Source: Pleodorina starrii (Eukaryota > Chlorophyta > Chlorophyceae > Chlamydomonadales > Volvocaceae). Taken from it: 64,000 bases of DNA. Below, piece by piece: positions 23,969 to 34,963 of the stretch. The notes under the pieces were generated by a model. That model worked only from the letters and a program-made list of their open reading frames with translations, ran no database searches and had not been told where the DNA came from. The stretch covers positions 10,085,001 to 10,149,000 of the forward strand of contig BRXU01000001.1 of the NCBI GenBank assembly GCA_030267565.1, written 5' to 3'. Both the position numbers and the translations under genes were made by a program. How positions within the stretch are numbered: position 1 is the stretch's first letter; every line of letters begins with the position of its first letter.

Positions 23969-25363
23969 GAGGATGCCGAGAGGGGTAGGGTGGTCTTGCG
24001 ACGGGCGCACGGGGCCTGAAGCCCTAGGACCCAACCGGTAGTAGCCGGTGCTGCGTAGCGACTTGCGGTGGCCTGTGGTGGCCGTCTGACGATGTTCATG
24101 TTGGTGGTGTTGGCGGCTGTTGCAGTGGACTCGCAAGCGGGCCAGCGGGCTCCGGTTATTGTATAACAGTGCGGTAGACAGTCCTGTTGTCCAATTTGGT
24201 GGAACAGTGCCTTCTCTTGGTGGATTTTCGTATAACGGATGCCACGGGATGTCTGAAGCGAAAGACGTGAGCAGGGAACGCTCCCTGGAGGCGAGGAGGG
24301 TGTGGTGCACGTGTGGGTTGGGGGCGCGGCGAGGGGGGCCGGTCTCGTGGCGGGGCGGCGCAGCGGCGGTGACACGGGACGTCTTGGGGTGGCCTTGGGC
24401 GGCTAGGTGACCAGGTGCGTGATCAGGACTGGGATGGCACGGCACTATGCAGGATGATGTGTGAGTTCGCGTTTGTGCGTCTGCAAACTGATATTTGTTT
24501 CTGCGGGCTGCTGCGGGCCTTCGGAGGTAGGGGTAGGATACACGAGTGTGTGCATTCGCATGGGCCGCTGGGTGCGTGCAGTAGGGTCTCAGAGAGTAGT
24601 GGTTAACAATGGGCTCCTATGTCCTCTTGGTTTCAATCAATCCCTAAAGGAGCATCCCGAGGGCAGGTCGCTTTCCATGTTGGGGAGGTGTAGGTTCCGG
24701 TCTCGCTCCCGAATTCGGACTGCGTGGGTGTGCGCGCACACCCCAGGTCCGGCCTGCGTCAGCTACCACGGGAGCGACCAGGTATCGAGTGAGTGGGTGA
24801 TGAGCGCGGGCGCAGGTCCGATGCGTTGGCTGAAGGAGGCTTGCGTGCCCCAAGGCGGTTTAGGTGTGCGGTATCAGGCGCTGCAAGGGTGTTGGGCGCT
24901 GGTGCGTGCGCCGCAGGCACAACGTGCACGATGTGCGCGGGGCTGCTAAACAGTGCACGATATAGTGTCTTCCAATTGGCTCGGATGCACCAAGACTGCA
25001 AAATCCCGGCCGGCAGAACTGTTGAGCTGGGCACGCTCAAAGCGATCGAGCCGTATAGAAGTGGCCTGGAGAACAATTATGTTTGCTTTGGAATGCTTGC
25101 TTTTGCGTTTCACTATGTTTGTTGGAGGGCCTTCATCGTTTCTTTTCTGGTACAGTGGCGCCGGCCGGCCTCCTGGCCTGTACTACCGTATGAGGATCGC
25201 GGCAACCGCCAGGTCCGACTGTCATTATGGCTAACGGCTCAAGTAATGTGGCCAGAATTCGTCATCTCTAGGAAATTATTATTGTTACATTTTGCAATTG
25301 TATTCCGCTTCGTGGCTTGTGTCGGTTGGATCAGCTGAACGTCTGTAGTAGAGCTAGGCCAAA
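23969..25363. other. Spacer between tandem SLT genes
   Basis: It contains the copy A 3' UTR and the copy B promoter. GC content falls sharply from ~24.9 kb toward the copy B start. No coding exon, TATA box or TGTAA signal is convincing. Confidence 0.5.
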
Positions 25364-26349
25364 ATGGCCGCGTTAGGATGGCCGGGCATAGTCGCAATAA
25401 TTAGCGTTGGAATAAGCTTTATTATAATGGCTGCAGACTGGGTGAGTGGAAACTACGTGGAAAGCTTAACTGCCCGTCGCCACGGTCCGTTTTCAGCCTC
25501 CCTGCTTGATGTCAGCCCGCATCCAAGCAGTAATCACAGCTTCGGGTTAGGGTGTACCTACGTCCTTCGAAAGCGATCTATTGCATCAGCAAGACAGCGC
25601 ATTATCAGCGCTGTCGCAGTCAAGCTACACAAATGTTGCTTGTCTTAGCAAGCCCTGTCAGAGCGTGGACATAAAATTACACGACATGAATATGAATTTA
25701 CATTGTAGGTTGGCCCGGATGTAACCTTCACAATCCTACTGTCATGGCTAACTGCCTTCGACGGCAATATCATCACTGTCAGCAAAGCGGCAGCTGGCTA
25801 CGGCAACACCGGCTTGTTGACCGTTATCTTCTTGTACATGGTGGCGGAGGGCGTCACGCAGACAGGAGGTACGGCAGACTTTCGGTACGGTGAATCCCGC
25901 GGTCCATGCCGTACTTCACCGTCCTGCCTTCCCGCTGGTTGATGCAGTCCGCAGCGCCGCCTGCCCTGCCCATCTGCAAGATCCTTCCCCTACCTCGCAC
26001 TGTGCTCTACTTACCTTCCATGTTTCCTCCCTCGATCCCTTCCCCATCAAGGCTTGGAGCTTATCATGAACCACGTGCTCGGCCGCTCCCGCTCGGTGCA
26101 CTGGGCCCTTGTCCGCTCCATGTTTCCCGTCATGTTCCTCTCGGCCTTCCTCAACAACACGCCCTGCGTCACCTTTATGATCCCGAGTGAGTGTGTCAGC
26201 CGCCGAGTGAAGACCCGCCCAGCGGCCAGAAAGACCCGCCCAGCGCCCAGCGGCCAGAAAGCACTCAGTGCTCGCCGGGGTCCGAAGCAGCACCAGAGCC
26301 CGCAGCGAGCCAGCACAAATGTAGCTACCATGTCGCGTGCTTCGGCTGC

Positions 26350-26392
<43 letters not shown>

Positions 26393-29300
26393 GTTTGTTT
26401 CTGGGTTGCGTGCAGCGCTTCGAGAGGGCCCGTCCCAGCCCGGCGGGGGAAGCGTATCCCCGCCCCCACCTTCACCTCCCTGTCCGGCCCCATCGTCACC
26501 TCCCTCCCCGCCCCCACCTCCACCTCCCTCCCCGCCCTCCAGTCCTGCTGTCCTGGGCGCGCCGCTGCGGCGTGCCTCCCAAAAAGCTGCTCATCCCGCT
26601 GTCGTACGCTGCCGTACTGGGTGGCACCTGCACCTCCATTGGAACCTCCACGAACCTGGTCATCGTGGGAATGCAGGTGCCGCCGGGAAGGGGAAGGGGA
26701 AGGGCCGTTGGGAGGGGCCGGCCCCTCCGCCGGCCCCTCCGCCGGCGGAGGGACCGGCGGAGGGGCCGGCGGATGATGTCCGGCGGATGGTGTCCGGCGG
26801 ATGATGTCGTTACGGTCTGATCTCGCGTATCTCAGCTTGTTTCACATACACGCACGTGCTAGATCTTACACGCACACACACACACAGGAAGGGGGAGAGC
26901 GGCCTCGGAAGGGAGGGAGGGAGCGAAGGCAGGGGAGGGGGGGAGAGCCGAGCGAGCAGGGGCGAGGGAGAGGCTGGAGGAGGGGCTGGGTTGGCGGAGT
27001 CGGGTGCGCCCCTTCCCGCTGCCCATTTCGACTTCTCCTCCCCCTCCTCCTGCTTCCCTTCCACGCGCACAGGATGCTCGCTACACGGCACTTAAAAAGT
27101 TGCAAGACGCAAGATTTGGCATGTTTGATATCGCAGCGTACGGCGTGCCGTACGCGCTCTGGGGCGCCGTATTCATCATCTTCACGCAGGTGAGTGAGTG
27201 AGTGAGGACGCCGCGTCGCGGCCCCGACGCGTCGCGTCGCGATCTGATAGGTGTGCGGACAAGTTAGCCGCCGTGTCACGTGATACGCGGAAGCGGGCCG
27301 TCGCGGTGTGTGTGTGGGGGGGCGCACCTCGGGGACCATCCGAGACCCGACCCTTCGGACATCCATCCATCCACCCGATATGGGCGGGGAGGTGGTGGAC
27401 AGGAAGGGAGGGAGGGGGCAGAGAAGGGACGGAGGGAGGCGACGCGAGCAGACCCAGACCGATTTGGGAGGGGGCCCGAACCTGCTCGCTGCGGCGCGAG
27501 ACCGGTACGCCCTCACCACACCTCATCTCACCACACCTCACCTCACCTCACCTCATCTCACCCCACCTCGCCACACCACACCTGCTGGAGCAACGCCCGG
27601 GCACCCGCATTCGCGCCAATAACACCCGCCCCCACTTCCGAAACGCCCGCCCAGCGGCTTGGCACGCACCCCACAAAATGAGAGCACCTGCCTCTCGCCC
27701 TCTCGCCCTCTCACCCTCTCGCTCTCTCACCCTCTTGCCCTCTTCCCCTCGCCCACCCCTCCACCACCCCGCCCGCCCCCTTTCTCCCCCCCTCACCACC
27801 CGAATCCCCCCGAACCCCCTCCAGCGCTTCCTGCTGCCCGGCAACAGCTCCCGTTACGCCAAGGACCTGCTGCTGGCGGTGAGGGTGCTGCCAACCTCGC
27901 CACTGGTCCGAAAGAAGCTGAGGGATAGCGGACTGAAGAATCAGACGGGGTTCGCCATCTCCGCAGTCGGGAGGGGCAAGAACCTCAACAGGTGGGCAGG
28001 TGTGGGTATGGGCGGGTGGGTATGGGTGAGTGGGTGGGTATGGGTGGGTGGGTATGGGTAGACATGGGCGGGCGAATGGGTGGGCGAATGGGTGGGTGGA
28101 TGGGTGGGTGGGTGGATGGGGGCCCGGATGGGTGGGTGGGTGAGCGCTGAAACGCTGAGGCCACCTTTCCGGCTGGGGAATGCCGCCTGTGCGAACATTT
28201 GAGTTACCTTCTACAACCACCTTTTCAACCCCCACTAACCAACTAATTAACTGACCAAACGACCAACCAACAGGACGGTGGATCCCGACTTTGTTCTGGA
28301 GGCGGGCGACATTCTGTATGTGGCGGGGGAGCTGGATGTGGTGGAGTACATGGGCGAAGAGTACGGCCTGGGGCTGGTGACGCAGGTAGGTGTGGGTGCG
28401 CACGTGGTGGGACGAGCAGTACGACACATACGGGCGGCTCTTTCTCTCTCTCCCTCTCTCCCTGGTGAGGTCCCTGTCGGGTGTTGTGGCCATTGTTGTG
28501 TGCACATCGTGATCGTCGCCGTCGGGACAGGGGCCTTGTCGTACCCGGTACGATACGGCAATACTGCGATACAACTGTCAATGTTGCTCACGTTGTCGTT
28601 GTTGCTGTTGTCGCTGCTGCTGCTTCTGTTTGTGATGTTCAGGAGATGGAGCGGTCCGCCTCCAGCTCGGGTTACGCGTCCGGCAGCAGCGATACGGAAT
28701 CAACCGCCTTCCAAAACACGGGGGCGTCGCCCTACAAGAAACTCATCCAGGTAATAAATAAGAAGATACAGCAGTCGAGGGACGGAGACGGCGTTAGCGA
28801 GCGGACCCGCGGTAGTATGGCATCCGTATGATGTACGGCGTAGATGTACGGTGTAGCGGTCCGGCACGGATCCGGCCTGCTGCGTCGTCGTGCCCACCCG
28901 GGGGGGTTGGGATCAGCCCCGCTGAATGTGACCTTTTGGCGAATCTGCTCACTGCTCGATAACGACCACAACCCACCAGTCACCGCAGCTACCCCTTCCC
29001 TCCCCCCTCGGGCTGCATAGTAGCTGTAACTACCCTCATGGGGTACCTTCGGCCCCGCCCGGCTTCGCGACTTGTCGCCCCTCCGGTTTCGGCCGCGGTG
29101 GCGGGATGAGCGTGGCCGTTGCCGGCCCTCGGGTATCAAGCCATGCATGGCTTCCTTACCCCCTCCTCGCCTGTTGGGTCTGTCACACTCTACACCCCAA
29201 CCCACCCCCCGCCCCGCCCCACCCCGCCCTCCTTTCCATCCGTCGCTGCGGCTTCTTCTTATCCCGCGGCTCCTATTGGAGTCGGTTCGCAAACGTCGCC

Positions 29301-32300
29301 TCCGTTCTTCCCCGCTGCGGTGCTCGTTTCATGCTGCCCCTTGACCCTCCCTGCCTCCCTCCCTCCCTCCCTCCCTGCCTCTTCCTCGGGTATTTCTCTT
29401 GGCCTCCTTTCTTGTCCGTATGCCTGCCAGCCAGCCAGCCAGCCAACACGCTTCTGTGGACTGACTCCTTTTTTATGTCCCTCCCTTACCTCACCCCGCC
29501 CCGCCCCGCCCCGCCCCACCCCCTTGTCCGCAGGTGACGCTGCGGGACACCTCGGACCTCATCGGTCGGCTGACGTCCGATTTGCCCTGGCAGGGCCGCT
29601 TCGGTTTGGTGCCGGTTGCCATTCAGCGGGGCAACGGACGGGAGGACGGCCGACTCAGCGATGTGGTGCTGGCGGCGGGAGATGTGCTGGTGCTGGACAC
29701 CAGTGAGTGCGTTTTGTTTTTTGGGGGGTTAAAAGAAAACGGCCCGGGATGAGGTAAGGGGCGCTTGCGGGGATGCCCCAAACGCACAAAAAGAGCGAGT
29801 GGAGAGCTAGGGCGAGGGCGAGGGCGGTAGCAGAGGCAATCCAAGGGAGTGGGAGGGGGAGGCGCGTGAGTGTACCGTATGTGTGCCTGTGCGCGCGTGT
29901 GCATGTGATTGCATGTGCGCTTGCAGCCCCCGCGAACGCTCTTCTCCATTGCGCGCGCCCCCCCCTCCTCCGGCCTCCCCTTTGCGCCCCCCCAGCGCCC
30001 CATTATGACGAGGCGCGGGAGGACTTCACGACCAATTTCCACAAGTTGCGTTACGTCAAGGACGGGGCCGCCAAAGAGTTCATTATCGGAGTCAAGGTAC
30101 GCGGGGGGGGGGGTCGGTAGATCCAGGGGGTCTGGGTCCTTGGATCTGGGTTCGGGGAGCTCTGGGGCGGCATCTGGGTTCTTGGATCTGGGATTTTGGA
30201 TCTGGCTTTTCGGATTTGGGAGTTGGGTTCTTGGGTCTGGTTCTAAAATCTGCGATCTGGGTTCTTGGATCTGGGTTTGGGGATCTGGGTTTGGGGATCT
30301 GGGTTTGGGGATCTGGGATGTGGCGACTGGGGCTACCCGGTGCCTTCGTCGAGCTGGGAAAGCCACCCCTCCCGCTGAGGTGGGTGCGGTTAGGGTGGGG
30401 TGGCACGGGGGCCGAGCGATTGCACCGCTGCCGCTGCAAGGGCTGCCGCTTTGGCCTGCTGCTGCTGCTGCTGCGGCGGCAGCGGAGGCGGCCGCGGAGG
30501 CCGTGTGCTGCAGTGTCTTGTGGGTCCGGCCGCCTGGGGCGAGGGAGCCCCCCACCGGAATATCGCACCGCCCTCGATGACTTCGGTGTGTACCCCGCCG
30601 CCTCTGCACGGCGGCGCCTGGCAGCCCACGGCGTCAAGAAGCGTCCGCTGAGCGGCGTGACCCGTGTCCTGGTGTATGATACCCGGTATTTCGGGTGGCG
30701 GTTGTCGTGGGTGTGACTGCTGCTGCTGACGCTGCTGCTGGTTGTTGTGGTTGTGGTTGTGGTTGTGGTTGTTGTTATGGTTGTGGTTGTTGTTGTTGTT
30801 CTTCTTCTAATCGCTCCCAACGGCCCCAACGGCACGCACAGGTCAAGAAGACGAGCGAGGTGGTTGGCAAGACCGTGTCCGCTGCCGGCCTCCGCGGTAT
30901 CCCCGGTCTGTACGTGCTGTCGGTGGACCGGGGGAGCGACGGAAGCAGTGTGGAGGCAAACGACTACCTGTACAAGATACAGCCGGTGGGTGGGTCGCCG
31001 GTGGGGGGCTGGGGCTGGGGGGAGACTGAGGGGCTGAGGGAGAATTGGGGGGATTGGGGCAGGGGTGTTGGTGTCAAGGGGTTTACAGGATAGAGTGGAG
31101 GGCATCTGAGCAAGGAGCCGCTCCTTTCCGTTTTGGACGAGAACCTTTTCAGAAGAAGTTCGTGGTTACGGTAAACGCTGCGATTTCAGGCAGCGCGCAG
31201 CGGAGGGAGGAACGGGAACGGGTGTTGCGCACAAGAGCAGCTATACAGTAAGCGGCTGTGCGACCCGGCCCTGCCGCACCGCCGCCCCCACCCCTCGGTC
31301 CGGTTCCTGCACGTCTGCCTGCGCTCGTAAAGGTTGCGACGTAAAGGTTGCGCACATACACCCCTGACACCCACGGGGCCCTGTTCCCTCCCTCCCTCTC
31401 TCCCTGCCTCCCTCTCCCTCCCCTCCCCCTCCCCTCCACTCCCTCCCTGCCTCCCTTCCTCCCTCCCCTTCAGGACGACACCATCTGGATCGCCGCCGAC
31501 GTGGTTGCCGTTGGCTTCCTGTCCAAGTTCCCCGGCCTGGAGCTGGTGCAGCAGGAGCAGGTGGACAAGACCGGCACCTCCATCCTGTACAGGCACCTGG
31601 TGCAGGCGGCGGTGTCGCACAAGGGACAGCTGGTGGGACAGACCGTCAGGGAGCTCCGCTTCAGGGCGGTGTACAACGCAGCAGTGGTGGCCGTACACAG
31701 GTACGACAGGCAGAGCGCGGAGCGCGGTGACATTGGTGGTGGAACACGGGCCGCCGGGTGCTGTCTCTCTCTGTGGGACTCGCCCTGCCCTGCCCTGCCC
31801 TGCTGAAGCAAGTCTGGGTTTGGGTTTGGGCTTGGGCTTGGGATCGTCATTCCTCCTCTTTCTTTGAACGGGGCACCGCGTACCGGTATTGTGCTGGTTT
31901 CATTCCTTCCGATCAAGCCTTGTCGCCTCTGCCTGGACCCCATTGCGCCTCTGCCTGGACCCCATTGTCCTGGTGGTGCTGGTGGCCAGCCGTGTTTGTG
32001 CCAGCCAGCTCCCCCAACCCGCAAGTACCGGTCGCTGGTGCAGGACCTGCACCCCTGTCGCCACCACCGCAGCTGCTATTGCTGCTGCTGCTGTCGCCTC
32101 TCCTTTTAGCGTGTGACATGGTTTGGGGAATGCGTAACCCCATACCTGAACAACTGCCCATACTACGGTAGCCGGGGGGTAAAAAGAAGATACCGCAGCG
32201 GAGACGGAGACGGCGTTAGCGAACGGACCCGGAACCCAGCAGCACTTACCGGGGCCCAAGAGCCAAGGAAACACACGAGAGCACAACATGGACAACAACG

Positions 32301-34963
32301 CCTTTGCTGTGTGTGTGCATGTGGCCTACGTGGTGTTCCTGCTTCAGGGAGGGCGTTCGCGTTCCCCTCAAGGTCCAGGACATTGTGCTCCAGGGAGGCG
32401 ATGTGCTGCTGCTGAGCTGCTCCACAAAGTGGGTGGAGGAGCACCGACACGACAAGGCCTTCGTGCTGCTGCAGGTGGGAAACTGGCGAGGGGAGTAACT
32501 GGGGGTTAACTGCGGAGGGGGGGGGGGGGTTACGGGGGGGGGGGGGTAACTGCGGAAGGGGGGGGGTAGCGGGGTCAGTAACCGGGTCAGTAACTGGCGA
32601 GGGGGGTAATTGGGTCAGTGACTGGATCAGTAGCAGACGAGGAAGGGAAAGTGGGGAATTCCCGAGGCTGAGTGGAGCAAGCAGCAGCAGGGCGGTTCAG
32701 GTGCCGGATAACCTCAAGCCCTTCGTTCGCACCCGGAGCCCGCCCTCCGCCTGTACACGCCCCCACGCCCCCACGCCGACCAACGCCCTGGCTCCCCCCG
32801 GCCCCTCGCCCCCCCTCGCCCTCCCCCAGGCCGTCCCCGACAGCTCCCCTCCCAAGCGCCGCGCCATGATCATATCCGTGCTTCTGGTGACCGGAATGGT
32901 GTTGACCCAGATCGTCGCCGGACTGAAGGACAGCGAGTACATTCACTTGTGGCCCGCGGCGGTGCTCACCGCGGCCCTCATGCTGGCGACCGGATGCATG
33001 AACGCAGACCAGGCGCGGAAGTCAATCATGTGGTGAGTGAGAGCGATGAGGGGAGGAGAGGGGAGAGGGGTTGAAAAGGCGAGCTGTGGTGAGAGTGGGA
33101 TGGCGGGGGGAGTGGAGAAGACGGGTGCGGTGCAGCGGGGGGGGGGTGTGAAGCTGGGTGTGGTGTGATGTTGCGGTCTAGTCCACTCCACTCTGGGAGA
33201 TGGGCATCATCCAACAGGGGCAGGGGCAGGGGCCTGCGCCCACGACCTGCGCCCCTCCTGCTCCTTCCTCTCCCAGTGCCGACCAGCCAGCCTCAACCCA
33301 CAGCATCTTTGCCGAGGATGCTGTGATGCCAACTCCTGCCCAACCCAACCTCAACCCAACTCAAGCCAGCCTAACCCAACCCAACCTCAACCCAACCCAA
33401 CCTCAACCCAACGGAACCCAACCCAACCCAACCCATCCCACCCCTGCCCCAACCACACCCCCCGCCCACAGGGACGTCTACCTGACCATCGCCGCCGCAT
33501 TCGGTGTGTCCGCCGCGCTGGAGACCACCGGCGTGGCCGCCAAGGTGGCCAATGCCATCATCAGCATCGGCCACCGCATCGGCGGCACCGGGCCCGCGCT
33601 GATCGCCATCTACATCGCCACGGCCGTCATGAGCGAGCTGCTCACCAACAACGCCGCGGGTGCCATCATGTACCCCATCGCCGCCATCGCGGGAGAGAAG
33701 CTCAAGATCTCGCCGCGTGATGTGTCCATCGCCATCATGCTGGGCGCCTCGGCCGGCTTCATCAACCCGTTCAGGTGTGTGGGGTCCCACGGAGGTGGTG
33801 CGGTGGGGTGGGGTGGGGGTGGGGTGCGCCTTTTGGGGGGGTGCGCCTTTGGGTGGGGTGCGGTGGGGTGCGGCTGTGCCGCTCGTGTCCCCGCGCCCTC
33901 CTTCCTGCCTCCCTTGGGCCAGTCCTGTGAGTTGGCTATGTTCGCTACGGGAAGTCCGAAGCTCCCTCATCCGCGCCGGTCCCATCTCTTCCCCACTCCC
34001 TCCCTCACTCCTTCCCTCCCGCAAGCCCCCAAACCCCACGCAACTGCCGCCGCGGTTCCTCCCTACTTCCCGTCCCCAAACGTCTCACTCTTTCTCAAAC
34101 CCTAACCCCCGCCCGCCCTCCCCCGCAGCTACCAGTGCAACCTGATGGTGTACGCTGCGGGCAACTACAATGTGCGGGAGTTCGCCCTGGTGGGGGCGCC
34201 ATTCCAGGTGGGTTGCCGGGCGGGGCTGGCTGGCTGGCTCAAGGAGGGGAGGGGAGGACAGGGAAGAAAAGAGGATCGGAAGGTGGTTGTTTATGGCTAC
34301 GGTAATAAAGGCTTCACGCGCTGAAAAGCCGGAAGGGTGGAACCGCCCAACACCACCTCACCCCTCAACACGCGCTGTGACTGCTTGCCTCACCTTGCCT
34401 CACCTTGCCTCGCCTCGCCTTTTTGCCCCTTGTTGCCCGGCCCCCTGTTCCGGGTCCGTTTGCTAACGCCGTCTCCGTCTCCGCTACCATATCTTCTTTT
34501 TACCCCTGCCCGGCCCCCTGCCCCCCTGCTCACCTGCCTGCCCACCTGCCTGCTCACCTGCCTGCCCACCTGCCTGCCCACCTGCCTGCCCCCCTGGCCC
34601 ACCGCGCAGGTTTGGCTGATGGTGGTTGCCAGCTTCGTGTTGGTCTACCGGGAGCAGTGGCGCAAGATGTGGATCGTGTCCTGGTGCGCAACCGTGGCTC
34701 TGGTGCTGCTGCCGGGGCTGATGGAGCTCCTCCCCAGCAGGTGGGCGGCGGCGCTGGAGGGCGGCGCCGACCGCATCGCGGACCTGATCAGTCCCGTCGC
34801 GAGGAGTCGCAGCAGCAGACGCCGGGCCAAGCCTTACATTGCGCGCAGTGGCGGCAGCGCAAGCGACGACGGCAGCGGCAGCGGCGGCGGCAACGGGGAG
34901 GGTAATGGCGGGTCGCGGATCGCGCAGGAGATGGGGTCGGTGCAAATGCAGATCCGGGGGTGA
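25364..34963 (+). CDS. SLT: SAC1-like Na+/sulfate cotransporter, copy B
   Basis: Tandem paralogue of the transporter at 16057. Seventeen exons: 25364-25441, 25709-25868, 26052-26186, 26543-26676, 27073-27189, 27825-27991, 28274-28385, 28643-28750, 29534-29702, 29996-30096, 30842-30985, 31474-31700, 32348-32474, 32830-33032, 33472-33774, 34129-34207, 34610-34963. They total 2718 nt (905 aa) and are fully in frame. Exon 2 equals copy A exons 2+3 joined, so one intron differs. All other internal exons keep the same length except exon 8 (108 versus 87 nt). It has the same two DASS membrane halves ([21 protein letters not shown]) and four RCK_C-like segments. The C-terminal tail has its own Ser/Gly repeats. 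Exon 13 is identical in DNA to copy A exon 14. Substrate preference for sulfate is inferred from the family. Confidence 0.93.
26350..26392. repeat. (TTG)n microsatellite
   Basis: About 14 TTG units in SLT-B intron 3. Confidence 0.97.
26718..26769. repeat. 52-bp near-perfect palindrome
   Basis: Two 26-nt arms of CCGGCCCCTCCG-type sequence with one mismatched pair and no spacer, in SLT-B intron 4 just after the exon. It could form a very stable stem in the pre-mRNA. Degenerate CCGGCGGATGATGT units follow. Confidence 0.85.
28010..28144. repeat. TGGG-based minisatellite
   Basis: Irregular units of GGGTGGGTAT and GGGTGGGCGAAT fill most of the start of SLT-B intron 6. Confidence 0.85.
28751..28811 (+). 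repeat. ~60-bp intronic element forming a splice donor
   Basis: Related to 32176-32235. It begins exactly at the exon 8/intron boundary, so its first bases (GTAATA) are the 5' splice site. Core GACGGAGACGGCGTTAGCGA is shared with the other copies. Confidence 0.65.
30119..30320. repeat. GGATCTGGGTTTG-type minisatellite
   Basis: Roughly 13- to 20-bp units built on GGATCTGGGTT (variants with TTC, TTTG and GATT) in SLT-B intron 10. The last three units (GGATCTGGGTTTG, 13 bp) are identical. Confidence 0.9.
32176..32235 (+). repeat. ~60-bp intronic element, copy 3
   Basis: Starts GGGGTAAAAAGAAGATACCG and ends AACGGACCCGGAAC. It lies in the middle of SLT-B intron 12. The inverse copy at 34447 matches over the full 60 bases with only a few changes. 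Confidence 0.85.
33336..33436. repeat. CCCAACC minisatellite
   Basis: Repeats of AACCCAACC/TCAACCCAAC in SLT-B intron 14, ahead of the acceptor at 33471. Confidence 0.85.
34447..34506 (-). repeat. ~60-bp intronic element, copy 4
   Basis: Inverted near-identical partner of 32176-32235, in SLT-B intron 16. Confidence 0.85.
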
